55,495 nt of DNA from Brachyspira murdochii (GTDB lineage: Bacteria; Spirochaetota; JAAYUW01), in assembly GCA_020722965.1 (NCBI GenBank), contig DYJT01000001.1:166411-221905 (forward strand). Reading direction: 5' to 3'. The translations under genes were made by a program, and so were the position numbers. Under the pieces are notes generated by a model. It was not told the DNA's origin, made no database searches, and saw only the letters and a program-made list of their open reading frames with translations. Positions 1 to 9,530 of this stretch are shown here, in pieces; positions within the stretch are counted from its first letter, which is position 1; each line of letters begins with the position of its first letter.

Positions 1-318
1 TGTCTTATAGTAGGCTCGATGTCAAATATTCAGAAATTATTGGCAAATAGTGTAAATATTGTTCTATATGTTTCAATTGCGGTTTTTGGTTCTCTTTTAA
101 TCCATTTTTTACTGAGCATACTTTTTAAAATCGATGTAGATACAATGATAATAACCTCAGTTTCCGCAATATTTTCTCCACCTTTTGTTCCACTTGCGGC
201 TACCAGTTTAAAGAATAAAGCGGTAATATTATCAGGGATGATAACTGGTTTGATAGGATATGCCATAGGAAACTATCTCGGGATATTGATGAATTATCTT
301 TTAAATCTAATCCATTAA
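1..318 (+). CDS. DUF819-like membrane protein, C-terminal part (cut by window edge)
   Basis: The reading frame is open from the first base with no stop upstream, so this is the 3' end of a longer gene. The visible ~105 residues hold about three hydrophobic segments. The final stretch has a short loop with SPPFVPLAA, then a glycine-rich helix ending in GYAIGNYLGI. This resembles the C-terminus of the DUF819 (YjcL-like) family, where an AxNAxxGGPxTA-type loop precedes a GxxGYxxGxxLG helix. Members are polytopic inner-membrane proteins of unknown function with a transporter-like fold. An ATG at 19 is only an internal methionine if the gene continues upstream. The family call rests on the C-terminal motif only and is moderate. 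It is followed by about 70 bp of AT-rich DNA with no clear terminator. Confidence 0.55.
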   Translation, partial: CLIVGSMSNIQKLLANSVNIVLYVSIAVFGSLLIHFLLSILFKIDVDTMIITSVSAIFSPPFVPLAATSLKNKAVILSGMITGLIGYAIGNYLGILMNYLLNLIH

Positions 319-388
319 AAAAAATAAATTCGTTAAAATACTGAAAATAAATTTTAATTTTAAAATAAATTATCAAGGAATTATTAAG

Positions 389-1504
389 ATGATAAAAATA
401 ATACCTGTAAAAACAGAGAAAGATAGAAAGAATTTTGTGAAATTTCAGTTTGATCTTTATAAAAACAATGAATTCTGGGTTCCACCTTTTTTTAATGATG
501 AGGTAAAAGCGATTAACATGCAAAAAAATAAGGCATTTGATTTTTCAGATGCTGAATTTTTTCTATTTGAAAAGGATGCGAAGTTTGTAGCAAGAGTTGG
601 TATGATAATCACGAAATCATCTGAAAAAGAAAAGGATTATGCAAAGATTTCGCGATTTGAGGTAATAGATGATTACCAGGTAGCTTCCTTTGTATTTGAT
701 TTTGCAAAGGAATGGGGAAGAAATCGAGGGAAGAAATTTTTGCATGGACCTCTTGGTTTTACGAATTTCGATACACAAGGTTTGCTTGTCGAAGGGTTCG
801 ACAAGATCCCGACTGTAGCCTCAGTATATAATTTTGAATATTATAAGAAATTTTTTGAAATCTATGGTTTTGAAAAGGAGATAGATTGGGTTGAATATGT
901 AATAGATGTCCCTGATAAAATTCCACCAAAGGCTATTAAAGTTTCTGAATTAGTTAAAAATAGATATAATGTAAGTACTTTAAAATTCAAAAGTAAAAAA
1001 CAGTTACTAAAATATGCTAAAGAAGTTTTTCATCTTATAAATAGAACTTATGATGAACTATTCTCTGCTGTTAATTTAACAGAGCAGATGATAGATCATT
1101 ATATAAAATCTTATATAAGTAAGATTGAGCCAGATTTAGTAAAAATTGCATTAGATAAAGATAATAATGTCATCGGATTTGTAATATCTATGCCATCTCT
1201 ATCTTATGCCATGCAAAAATCAAAAGGGAGATTGTTCCCATTTGGATTTATTCATATATTAAAAGCATTAAAAAAATATGATAGACTGGATTTATATTTA
1301 GGTGCAGTAGATAAGAAATATCAGGGTAAAGGGATACCAGCTTTACTTATGGTTGAGATGACAAAGACAGCGATAGAAAAGAAGATCAAATTTGTCGAGA
1401 CAAATAGCGAGCTTGAAACAAATGTGAGGGTTCAGGGGAATTGGGATTATTTTGATGCGAGTCTGATAAAAAGAAAAAGATCATATTTTTTAAAGATAGA
1501 TTAA
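389..1504 (+). CDS. GNAT-like acyltransferase (YghO/BcerS-like)
   Basis: This is a soluble protein of 371 residues. Its opening (IIPVKTEKDRKNFVKFQFDLYKN followed by WVPPF) is typical of the large YghO/BcerS-like group of GNAT-related proteins. The group carries a degenerate N-terminal half and a C-terminal N-acetyltransferase fold. In the C-terminal half, LGAVDKKYQGKGIPALL at about residues 302-318 looks like the acetyl-CoA pyrophosphate loop (Q/R-x-x-G-x-G/A). Substrate is unknown. An AAGGA ribosome site lies about 10 bases before the ATG. The downstream MFS gene begins after about 70 bp, so the two may be cotranscribed. The fold call is reasonable, but no specific function can be given. Confidence 0.6.
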   Translation: MIKIIPVKTEKDRKNFVKFQFDLYKNNEFWVPPFFNDEVKAINMQKNKAFDFSDAEFFLFEKDAKFVARVGMIITKSSEKEKDYAKISRFEVIDDYQVASFVFDFAKEWGRNRGKKFLHGPLGFTNFDTQGLLVEGFDKIPTVASVYNFEYYKKFFEIYGFEKEIDWVEYVIDVPDKIPPKAIKVSELVKNRYNVSTLKFKSKKQLLKYAKEVFHLINRTYDELFSAVNLTEQMIDHYIKSYISKIEPDLVKIALDKDNNVIGFVISMPSLSYAMQKSKGRLFPFGFIHILKALKKYDRLDLYLGAVDKKYQGKGIPALLMVEMTKTAIEKKIKFVETNSELETNVRVQGNWDYFDASLIKRKRSYFLKID

Positions 1505-1572
1505 ATTATAAATCGATATAAAATTCAGATAGATATTTAATTAATCGATATTTGACTAAACCTTTAAAGATT

Positions 1573-2805
1573 ATGCGTAAACTTATAAATTATATTAAAA
1601 CCTTTAATAAAGTCGTCTGGCTTCTTGTATTTGCGACATTTATAGAATCATTTGGTAGATTTTTAGTTATTCCATACCTTTCGATCTTTTTGGCTAAAAA
1701 AGGGGTTAGTCTAACCTCTATTGGGGCAGTAATAGGTGTTGGTCCTCTTGCAGCGGTGATTTTTAGCCTGATCGGTGGGCATCTTTCAGATACTCTTGGT
1801 AGAAAGCCGGTTCAAATCATAGGAGTACTGTTAAGTGGTATATCTTTTTTGGGTTTTGCACTTTCAGGTCAAAACCTAATCCTTCTTGCAATCTTTAATT
1901 TTTTAACAACGATGACAAGAACATTTTATAGGCCAGCGGTAAATGCTGCAATAGCAGATATAACCCCACCTCATAAAAGAAGCGAGGCAATGAGTTTATC
2001 GAGAGTTTCTATAAACTTAGCATATGGTCTCGCACCTGTTTTAGGAGTATATCTTGCAAATCAAGATAAACCAATAGCCTTTATCCTGGGTGCAATTTTA
2101 TCTATTATTGTTGCCTTATTCATTGCTGTAGTTATCCCTGAAACTGCGATAGGTTTGAAAAAGGAAAAAAGAAATGAAGATTCAGTAGAAATAGATAAAA
2201 ATAACTTTGATAAAAATACCTTTAATATATATAAAAAAATACTTTTAGACAGATCTTTTTTATTGTGGAATATTTCAAACATTTTGCTTGTTGGAGTTTA
2301 TAATTATATTTCATCATTTTTACCAATAGTCATAACCAAAAAAAATCTTTCATTATCTTTATATGGAGCTGTTTTAACGGTAAATGCCTTTATCTGCACA
2401 TTTTTGCAGATGCCTGTTTCTGCTATATTTGCAAAGAAAAATATAGGGAAAATTTGTTTAGTATCTATGATAGGTTATTTTATCGGTTTTATCCTTTTCG
2501 GCTTTTCATCTATTAGCTTTTTATTGCTGGCAGGGATGTTCATTTTAAGCATTGGTGAAATTGTTCATGCAGCCGTTGCATTAAGATTTATACCCGAAAT
2601 TGCTCCAAAAGCTCTTCTTGGAAGATATATAGGAATTTCTGGTTTTCAGGAGTTTGGCCCTTTTTTATTTAGCCTGATAGGTGGAGTCATACTGGAGAGA
2701 TTTGATGGAAGGGTTTTGTTTACTATGGCAGCATTTGTCGCCGTTTTAGCAGGTATATTGCAATATTATGCTGATAAGATAAGTAAAAAAAAGAAGATTT
2801 TTTAG
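1573..2805 (+). CDS. MFS transporter, 12-TM drug/efflux type
   Basis: This is a major facilitator superfamily secondary transporter of the inner membrane, about 410 residues with roughly 12 hydrophobic segments. Motif A is clear between TM2 and TM3 (GGHLSDTLGRKPV). A charged cytoplasmic loop rich in Lys, Glu and Asp splits the two six-helix halves at about residues 195-225. The closest general type is the DHA1-like multidrug efflux group, but the substrate cannot be read from sequence. Start is uncertain: a TTG at 1552 and an ATG at 1573 are in frame and neither has a convincing ribosome site. I prefer the ATG because the protein then begins just before a short basic stretch and TM1. The stop codon lies inside the strong AGGAGG site of the next gene, suggesting translational coupling. 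Confidence 0.85.
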   Translation: MRKLINYIKTFNKVVWLLVFATFIESFGRFLVIPYLSIFLAKKGVSLTSIGAVIGVGPLAAVIFSLIGGHLSDTLGRKPVQIIGVLLSGISFLGFALSGQNLILLAIFNFLTTMTRTFYRPAVNAAIADITPPHKRSEAMSLSRVSINLAYGLAPVLGVYLANQDKPIAFILGAILSIIVALFIAVVIPETAIGLKKEKRNEDSVEIDKNNFDKNTFNIYKKILLDRSFLLWNISNILLVGVYNYISSFLPIVITKKNLSLSLYGAVLTVNAFICTFLQMPVSAIFAKKNIGKICLVSMIGYFIGFILFGFSSISFLLLAGMFILSIGEIVHAAVALRFIPEIAPKALLGRYIGISGFQEFGPFLFSLIGGVILERFDGRVLFTMAAFVAVLAGILQYYADKISKKKKIF

Positions 2806-2810
2806 GAGGA
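2804..2810 (+). promoter_or_regulatory. Strong ribosome binding site without a standard start codon
   Basis: AGGAGGA is one of the best Shine-Dalgarno matches in the window. The nearest in-frame triplets at usable distance are ATA (2815) and ATT (2821). No ATG, GTG or TTG in the DUF2804 frame occurs until 2848. Confidence 0.6.
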
Positions 2811-2820
2811 ATTTATACAG

Positions 2821-3849
2821 ATTGAAATTAAAGAATATTTAAATTTATTGGATAATAAAGGTCATATTACAAAAGAAGGGTATGCGAAAAAACCATATTG
2901 GAAATACGACAGAAATAAGATTAATGCAAGTAAATTAAGGATAAAGGAATGGGATTATTATGCGCTGCTTTCTCAAAAAAGTGGGTTTGGTTTAGCCTTT
3001 ACAATAAGCGATATGGGTTATATGGGATTTACATCTATATTATTGCTGGATTTTAATAATAAATTTTACAAGCCAGTCGATTCGCTTTTTTTATTTCCAT
3101 TGGGGAATTTGAATCTTAGCCCTTCAAGTGATATTGGATTAATTAATTACAAGGATAAAAAGATGGAAATTTCTGTAGAGACAAAAGGAACTGAAAGAAT
3201 AATAAATTTTTCTTCGCCAATACTCGAAGATTATTATAATAATAAAGGAATAGAGGGGAAATTAATTTTAAGATCATTAAAGGAAGATGATTCTATCTCT
3301 ATAGCCACATCCTGGGAAGAAAGAAGAACAGCCTTTTATTATAATCAAAAGATAAATTGCATGAAGGTGGAAGGTAGTTTCAAAATAGGAAATAAAACAT
3401 ATGATTTTGATCCAGATTTTGATACAGCTGTTTTAGATTGGGGTAGAGGAGTTTGGACATATAAAAATAGATGGTTCTGGAGTTCACTATCATCATATAT
3501 TGCAGGCAAAAGGTTTGGATGGAATCTTGGATATGGATTTTCAGATAGGTCATCGGCAACAGAAAACGCACTTTTCTACGATGGCGGATTGTATAAACTC
3601 GATCAAGTAGAATTCATTTACAATGATAAGGATTATTTAAAACAGTGGAAGATATTGGATAATGAGGGCAAACTAGATATTTTTTTTAATCCTATCTTAG
3701 ACAGAAATAGTAAGACAGATCTTTTCCTTATAAAATCAATTCAGCATCAGGTTTTTGGTTATTTTAGTGGGATGGTGAAAATTGAAGACAAAGAGTATAA
3801 AATCGAAAATTTGCTTGGTTTTGCGGAGGATGTATTCAACGCATGGTAA
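2821..3849 (+). CDS. DUF2804 family protein, probable non-standard start codon
   Basis: This is a DUF2804 protein of about 340 residues, a family of unknown function found across bacteria and some eukaryotes. The N-terminal segment LLDNKGHITKEGYAKKPYWKYDR fits the family's usual opening, and the WDYY and WGRGVW patches further on are also typical. There is no signal peptide, so it is probably cytoplasmic or peripheral. The start is odd. A perfect AGGAGGA site (2804-2810) overlaps the stop of the MFS gene, but the next ATG/GTG/TTG in frame is the TTG at 2848, 37 bases away and already inside the family-conserved LLD segment. ATT at 2821 (used here) or ATA at 2815 are the codons at ribosome distance. 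Both genes are in the same frame, so read-through of the MFS stop would also fuse them. Function is unknown. Confidence 0.7.
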   Translation: MEIKEYLNLLDNKGHITKEGYAKKPYWKYDRNKINASKLRIKEWDYYALLSQKSGFGLAFTISDMGYMGFTSILLLDFNNKFYKPVDSLFLFPLGNLNLSPSSDIGLINYKDKKMEISVETKGTERIINFSSPILEDYYNNKGIEGKLILRSLKEDDSISIATSWEERRTAFYYNQKINCMKVEGSFKIGNKTYDFDPDFDTAVLDWGRGVWTYKNRWFWSSLSSYIAGKRFGWNLGYGFSDRSSATENALFYDGGLYKLDQVEFIYNDKDYLKQWKILDNEGKLDIFFNPILDRNSKTDLFLIKSIQHQVFGYFSGMVKIEDKEYKIENLLGFAEDVFNAW

Positions 3850-3964
3850 AATGCATATTTTTTTATTAAGTATTTTTTAATTGTTAAATTTCGAAAAATT
3901 GTTACAAGTTATAAATAAAACAAATTGTGTTATATTTTGATTTTGGTATAAAAGAGGTATTTTT

Positions 3965-5728
3965 ATGAATAACGAAAAGATTGAAAAGATTGAAATTAAA
4001 AGACATTCTCTTTCTCATATACTTGCTATGGCTGTTCAATCTATCTGGCCTGATGCGAAACTGGCTATCGGTCCTGCCATAGAAAATGGTTTTTATTATG
4101 ATTTTGATCTTATCGAGCCTATTTCAGAAGATAGACTTACTGAAATTGAGCAGAAGATGAAGCAGATAATAGGTCAGGGATTAAATTTTGTTCAAAAGAA
4201 GATGAGCATAGAGGAAGGAATCGATTTTTTTTCAAAAAAAGGTGAGATTTACAAAGTTGAACTTATAGAAGAGATTTTAAAAAGAGGAGAAAAAGAAGTT
4301 TCTATCTATGAAACAGGTGATTGGCTTGATCTATGCATTGGACCTCATGTTTCGAATACAAACGAGATAAATGTCGATGGTTTTAAGCTGGATAGAGTTT
4401 CAGGAGCATACTGGAGAGGGGATGAAAAAAACAAGATGCTTCAAAGAGTATATGGATTATATTTTGATACCAAAAAAGAGCTTGAAGACTACATTAACTG
4501 GAGAGCAGAAGCGATAAAGCGAGATCACAGGAAAATAGGAAAAGAACTGGATTTATTCTCCTTGCATGATGAAGCCGGGGCAGGTCTTGTATACTGGCAT
4601 CCGAATGGTGCAAGGATGAGATATCATGTCGAAAATTTCTGGAAAAAAAGACATCTTGAAAATGGTTATGATTTTGTCTACACTCCACATATAGGCAAAT
4701 CCTGGTTATGGGAAACTTCGGGCCATCTTTCCTTCTATAAAGAAAATATGTATAGCCCTATGAAGATAGATGAAGATGATTATTTTATAAAACCGATGAA
4801 TTGTCCATTTCATATCATGATTTACAAATCCAATGAACATTCTTATAGGGATCTGCCCCTTAGATGGGCTGAACTTGGAACAGTTTATAGATACGAGATG
4901 TCGGGAGTATTGCATGGGCTTTTAAGGGTTAGAGGTTTTACTCAAGATGATGCCCATATTATCTGCGCTGCTTCACAGGTAGAAGCCGAAATATTAGAAG
5001 TCCTTAGGTTTTCACTATCTATATTAAGAGCCTTTGGATTTAATCAGATAATAGCTTATCTATCTACAAAGCCAGCAAAAAGCATAGGAACCCCTGAACA
5101 ATGGGAAAAGGCAACAATATCACTTAAAAAGGCTATAGAAAATGAGAAACTCGAATATCTTGTCGATGAGGGTGGTGGTGCATTCTACGGACCAAAAATT
5201 GATTTAAAGATAAAAGATGCACTGAATAGGCAGTGGCAACTTTCCACAATTCAGTTTGACTTTAATCTACCAGAGCGATTTGACATGAATTATAAGGACT
5301 CCGATGGATTAGAAAAAAGACCATATATGATTCATAGGGCGTTACTTGGCTCTTTAGAAAGATTTTTCGGTATTTTAATTGAACATTATGCAGGTAAGTT
5401 TCCTACCTGGATTTCACCCGTTAATGTTATGATTATCCCTGTGTCAGATAAACATATTGATTATGCAAAAACAATAGAAAAAAAGTTAAAAGAAAAAGGG
5501 CTTTTCATCAAGATTGATACTCAAAATGATACAGTAGGAAAGAAAATCTTCAAAGCTCATGCCTTAAAAATTCCTTATGCAGCAGTCGTAGGTGAAAAAG
5601 AGATGCAAAACAATACCGTGACTATTAAAAACAGGGATACTCAGAAACAGTCAGTCTATCCTCTCGATGAATTCATTCAAAAGTTAACGGAAGAAAAAGA
5701 TAATTGCATAAATAGTCTAATGCTTTAA
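3965..5728 (+). CDS. thrS: Threonyl-tRNA synthetase (no TGS domain)
   Basis: Class II aminoacyl-tRNA synthetase that charges tRNA-Thr in the cytoplasm. At 587 residues it is shorter than the usual ~640 because the N-terminal TGS domain is absent; the protein begins almost directly at the editing domain. Editing-site ligands are present as HSLSH (about residue 14) and CIGPH. Catalytic zinc ligands are the Cys of MNCPFH, the His of DDAHI and the His of MIHRALLGS. The C-terminal anticodon-binding domain is complete. The TGS-less form and many local stretches (for instance HIGKSWLWxTSGHL and STIQFDFNLPERF) match what I recall of Borrelia ThrRS. Ribosome site GAGG precedes the ATG. No T-box fits in the 115-bp leader. 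The call is secure. Confidence 0.97.
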   Translation: MNNEKIEKIEIKRHSLSHILAMAVQSIWPDAKLAIGPAIENGFYYDFDLIEPISEDRLTEIEQKMKQIIGQGLNFVQKKMSIEEGIDFFSKKGEIYKVELIEEILKRGEKEVSIYETGDWLDLCIGPHVSNTNEINVDGFKLDRVSGAYWRGDEKNKMLQRVYGLYFDTKKELEDYINWRAEAIKRDHRKIGKELDLFSLHDEAGAGLVYWHPNGARMRYHVENFWKKRHLENGYDFVYTPHIGKSWLWETSGHLSFYKENMYSPMKIDEDDYFIKPMNCPFHIMIYKSNEHSYRDLPLRWAELGTVYRYEMSGVLHGLLRVRGFTQDDAHIICAASQVEAEILEVLRFSLSILRAFGFNQIIAYLSTKPAKSIGTPEQWEKATISLKKAIENEKLEYLVDEGGGAFYGPKIDLKIKDALNRQWQLSTIQFDFNLPERFDMNYKDSDGLEKRPYMIHRALLGSLERFFGILIEHYAGKFPTWISPVNVMIIPVSDKHIDYAKTIEKKLKEKGLFIKIDTQNDTVGKKIFKAHALKIPYAAVVGEKEMQNNTVTIKNRDTQKQSVYPLDEFIQKLTEEKDNCINSLML

Positions 5729-5778
5729 AAACTTTTCTTAAAACTTTTAAATTAAACCTTTAATTTTTGGAGGCATCA

Positions 5779-8493
5779 ATGAATAATTTAGCAATAATTG
5801 ATGCTCACTCTTTTATCTATAAGTTTTATTTTTCTTCGACAAGAACTCCTTTGATAAATTCAAAGAATGAAAATGTGACCATCCTTCATATGTTTATTTC
5901 TAAGTTGATATCCATAGAGAAGAACCATAATCCAACGCATATGGTTATCTGTTTCGATGAAAAAGGTCCAACATTCAGGAATAAGATATATGAGAATTAT
6001 AAGGCAAATAGAGATAAATCTCCAGAAGAGATAAATAGACAAACTCCTATATTAAAAGAGATACTTGTTGAACTTGGTTATTCGATTTTAAGTCAACAGG
6101 GATATGAAGCAGATGATTTTATAAGTGCATCTGTTATGGCAGCATTAAAAAAGGATTTTGAAATCAAGATTTTTACACAGGATAAGGACTTACTACAACT
6201 TATCCAGCCTTCTGTCAAGGTTGTATCACTTAAAAAAGGGACAGATGGCGAAGTAATATATGATGAAAAGCAGGTTGCTACCGAATGGGGGATCAAACCA
6301 GAGCAAATGGTGGATCTTCTTTCCCTTATGGGGGATAGTTCGGATAATGTTCCTGGGGTTAAAGGTATAGGTGAAAAAACAGCCTTAAGTTTAATTCAAA
6401 AATATGGTAGCTGTGACCAACTTATTAAATATCTTCATACAGTTTCCTCTAGCACAGTTCAAAAAAGGATAAAAGAGGACCTTGATTCACTAAAGATTTC
6501 TAAAATACTGGTTGATTTAAAAAATTCGGACCATGTAAAAAAACTTGCAGAGAATCTTGAACCAGAAAGTTGGGTTTTACCTAAGACTAAAAATGAAAAT
6601 GGACTTGTTTTGCTGAAAGAACATGAATTAAAACAATTGTATGAAGGTTTTAGTGGTGAGGTTTATGAAGGAAATTATCAATATACCTCGATAGATCCGG
6701 CAAATTACCATTTGATAAATGATAAAGATTCTTTGAATAGTCTTTTTAATTACTTGAGCAAATTTGATATAATAAGCATCGATACCGAAACCACGGGTAT
6801 TCAGCAGGAAAATCTCGAGATTTTAGGTGTTTCAATTTCTTGTGAGGAAAAGATCGCCTACTATGTAGATTGCAGGGATGAAAATTTTCGAGCCCTATTT
6901 TTTGCAAAGCTTAATAAGTATTTAACCAATAAAAAGAAATTTATTGGTCATAACCTTAAATATGATTACAAGGTCTTACGAAAGTATGGTTTAAAATTAG
7001 AGCCTATCTACTTTGACACTATTATAGCCGCAATGCTTTGTGGATATGAAGGTGAAAAGTTGTCTATGGATGATCTTGCAAAAAAATACCTAAGATACTT
7101 GACGATTCATTATGAGGATGTTGTAAAAGACAAGAAGAAGACTTTAAACGATTACCCGATAGAGCAGGTAAAAGATTATTCGTGTGAGGATGCAGACATA
7201 ACCTTAAGGCTTTACAATTTCTATAAACCAAAGATAGACAGCGAATTTTCAAAGATATTTTACGAAATCGAAATGCCTTTACTTCCAATTCTTGCGGAAA
7301 TGGAGCTTGATGGGATTCTTGTAGATAAGAGTTATTTTGAAAATATTAATGATGAAGTTGGCAAAAGGTTGAATAGCCTTAAAGAAGAAATATTCAAACT
7401 TGCAGGATCTAATTTCCTTATTAATTCGCCCAAACAACTTGCAGAAGTTCTGTTTGAAAAGTTAAAGCTTCCGGCTGCTAAGAAGACGAAAACAGGTTTT
7501 TCTACAGATGAAAATGTCCTGGAAAATCTTTCAGAAATGGGATATGATATAGCCACTAAATTACTGGAATATAGAAAGTTAGATAAATTAAGAGGGACAT
7601 ATATTATTCCAACTTTGAATTACATAAAAAAAGATGGAAGAATTCACACAAATTACAAACAGGCATTTGTTTCCACCGGTAGGCTTTCAAGCGTGGAACC
7701 TAATCTTCAAAACATACCTGCTTTTGCAGAAATGGGGATAAATATAAGAAAAGGATTTGTCGCAGCAGATGGATATATGCTTCTATCTTTTGATTATTCT
7801 CAGATAGAGTTAAGGGTTTTAGCCTATTTTACTCAAGATCCAAACTTGAAAAAGTCATTTGAAGATAAAGTGGATATCCACTCAAGTACGGCATCGATTA
7901 TTTTTAATAAAGATATTTCTGAAGTAACTCAAATGGATAGGAAGATTGCCAAGACAATCAATTTTGGTGTAATCTATGGTCTATCTGCATTTGGATTGAA
8001 GCAACAACTTGGTATATCCCAGGCTCAGGCTCAATCCTTTATAACAAACTATTTTTCAAATTTTTCTACCATTAAAGATTATACAGAAAACTACATGAAG
8101 ATATGCGAGCAAAGGGGGTATGCAACAACCTACTTCGGTAGAAAAAGATATATAGCTCAGTTGAAATCGAGTAATAAGGCAGATAAGGATGCCGCTAAAA
8201 GGTCTGCATTAAACACTCAAATTCAAGGAACGGCAGCTGAAATAATGAAAAAAGGGATGATAGATGTTACAAATCTTTTAAATGAAACATACAAGGAAGA
8301 GAAAAGAGAAAAGATAAGACTTCTACTTCAGGTTCATGATGAAATTATTTTTGAAGTAAGAGAAGACCTCATTGAACCTATTTCAAAAAAAATTAAAAAT
8401 GCATTAGTAACTGTTATGGCATCCGAACCAGATTGGAATATTCCACTTGAAGTTAATTCATCCTCTGGTAAAAGCTGGGACCTTTTGAAATAA
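5779..8493 (+). CDS. polA: DNA polymerase I
   Basis: Family A DNA polymerase of 904 residues for Okazaki fragment processing and repair. It has three domains in order. First is a 5'-nuclease with the usual acidic motifs (YEADDF, QDKDLLQL, MGDSSDNVPGVKGIGEKTA). Second is a 3'-5' proofreading exonuclease that looks active, with DTETTG at about residue 335, HNLKYDYKVL, and YSCEDAD. Third is the polymerase, with motif A DYSQIELR around D672, motif B RKIAKTINFGVIYG, and motif C HDE around D854. The proofreading residues are kept, unlike in Bacillus or Thermus Pol I. The start is the ATG at 5779, five bases after TTGGAGG; an upstream in-frame TTG at 5767 lies within that ribosome site and is not a start. 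It lies 50 bp after thrS. Confidence 0.97.
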   Translation: MNNLAIIDAHSFIYKFYFSSTRTPLINSKNENVTILHMFISKLISIEKNHNPTHMVICFDEKGPTFRNKIYENYKANRDKSPEEINRQTPILKEILVELGYSILSQQGYEADDFISASVMAALKKDFEIKIFTQDKDLLQLIQPSVKVVSLKKGTDGEVIYDEKQVATEWGIKPEQMVDLLSLMGDSSDNVPGVKGIGEKTALSLIQKYGSCDQLIKYLHTVSSSTVQKRIKEDLDSLKISKILVDLKNSDHVKKLAENLEPESWVLPKTKNENGLVLLKEHELKQLYEGFSGEVYEGNYQYTSIDPANYHLINDKDSLNSLFNYLSKFDIISIDTETTGIQQENLEILGVSISCEEKIAYYVDCRDENFRALFFAKLNKYLTNKKKFIGHNLKYDYKVLRKYGLKLEPIYFDTIIAAMLCGYEGEKLSMDDLAKKYLRYLTIHYEDVVKDKKKTLNDYPIEQVKDYSCEDADITLRLYNFYKPKIDSEFSKIFYEIEMPLLPILAEMELDGILVDKSYFENINDEVGKRLNSLKEEIFKLAGSNFLINSPKQLAEVLFEKLKLPAAKKTKTGFSTDENVLENLSEMGYDIATKLLEYRKLDKLRGTYIIPTLNYIKKDGRIHTNYKQAFVSTGRLSSVEPNLQNIPAFAEMGINIRKGFVAADGYMLLSFDYSQIELRVLAYFTQDPNLKKSFEDKVDIHSSTASIIFNKDISEVTQMDRKIAKTINFGVIYGLSAFGLKQQLGISQAQAQSFITNYFSNFSTIKDYTENYMKICEQRGYATTYFGRKRYIAQLKSSNKADKDAAKRSALNTQIQGTAAEIMKKGMIDVTNLLNETYKEEKREKIRLLLQVHDEIIFEVREDLIEPISKKIKNALVTVMASEPDWNIPLEVNSSSGKSWDLLK

Positions 8494-8705
8494 CTGTTTT
8501 AAGACAATTGTTTTTTTAAGATTTTAATTTTTAGTTTTATATATAAATTTTATTTATATTTATTTTTTTAAAATTTTCATTTATTGTTTTTGATTATATT
8601 TTTTATTTATATTTATTTAATTTTTTGATTTATAATTTTGCTTTACTGATATAATTTATTTTTTTTATTTTTTATTATTGAGAAGATAATTTAAAGGAGA
8701 AATAG
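8494..8705. other. Very AT-rich intergenic region with an 18-bp direct repeat
   Basis: About 210 bp between polA and the aminopeptidase, well over 80% A+T and T-rich on this strand. TTTTATTTATATTTATTT occurs at 8548-8565 and again at 8601-8618. A good ribosome site (AAAGGAGA) ends the region. I see no gene, RNA or convincing terminator hairpin. The promoter of the next gene must lie here but cannot be picked out of the AT background. Confidence 0.6.
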
Positions 8706-9530
8706 ATGAAGGTTTATATCTCTTTTGATTTTGAAGGTATAGCAGGCGTTGCATTCTGGAAGGAAACAGAAGGTAATCCTAGATGGAACGTCATTGCAAC
8801 AAGGCAGTTGAAAAGATTTGTCGATGGCATTCTTAGTAAAAATCCAGACGCACAAATCTATGTTTCGGATTCCCATGCATTTGGTGAATCATTGATATGG
8901 GAAGAGCTCGAAAATGTAAGACTTATTAGAGGGTATCCAAGGGTTTTTTACATGGTTGAAGGATTGGATAGCTCTTTTACAGATCTTGTCCTTTTTGGCT
9001 ATCATACCGCAGTAGGTGGCGGGGGGATGATGGATCATTCTTATTCTTCAAGTTCTATATATAACATAAAAATGAATGGTGAATATCTTGATGAGGCTAG
9101 AATAAATTCATATTTCGCCTCTGAGCTAAATGTCCCACTTTCATTTATCTATGGTGATAGACAGACGATAGAGTCATCACCACTATATCCACAGATAGAT
9201 TATTGCATTTCAAAGGATGCCATATCGAGATTTTGTGGGATAATGAGACCCGAAAATGAGGTTTTGAATGAACTTTTTATTAAAGGGCAGAATTTAGGTA
9301 AAAATAAAAAAATAGTAAAACCAAAAGAAAAGGATGATGGCAGTATCTATCCTTTATTTATAGAGATAGAATACACAGATACCGTTAGAGCAATGCTAGC
9401 ATCTATAATTCCAGATGTCAAGCTTGTAAGCCCAAGAAAGACAGAGTTTTATTGTAAGGATGTGGCGACTTTTTATAGATTATTAAATGCGATAACTATT
9501 ATATGCGCAGAAGCAAAAACAATTCGATAA
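8706..9530 (+). CDS. M55 family D-aminopeptidase (DppA-like)
   Basis: Peptidase family M55 (DppA) enzymes are cytoplasmic zinc aminopeptidases that release N-terminal D-amino acids, as in the Bacillus DppA decamer. The 274-residue length is normal. The N-terminal MKVYISFDFEGIAG carries the Asp and Glu metal ligands. DSHAFG, then LFGYHTAVG with a ligand His, then MMDHSYS with the probable catalytic His, then NGEYLDE with a ligand Glu complete the family pattern. A strong AAAGGAGA site precedes the ATG. The next gene, a CapA-like protein, overlaps by 28 bp, so the two are cotranscribed. A role in recycling D-amino-acid peptides from the cell wall or in peptide use is possible but not shown. Confidence 0.9.
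   Translation: MKVYISFDFEGIAGVAFWKETEGNPRWNVIATRQLKRFVDGILSKNPDAQIYVSDSHAFGESLIWEELENVRLIRGYPRVFYMVEGLDSSFTDLVLFGYHTAVGGGGMMDHSYSSSSIYNIKMNGEYLDEARINSYFASELNVPLSFIYGDRQTIESSPLYPQIDYCISKDAISRFCGIMRPENEVLNELFIKGQNLGKNKKIVKPKEKDDGSIYPLFIEIEYTDTVRAMLASIIPDVKLVSPRKTEFYCKDVATFYRLLNAITIICAEAKTIR

Noticed and set aside
3850..3964. T-box leader before thrS
   Set aside because: Only 115 bp, no T-box sequence (TGGxACCGCG-like) and no terminator hairpin.
5767..5778. TTG start for polA
   Set aside because: The TTG is part of the TTGGAGG ribosome site that serves the ATG at 5779.
8494..8530. Terminator hairpin after polA
   Set aside because: ACAATTGT plus a T-run is suggestive, but the stem is only four A/T-rich pairs.
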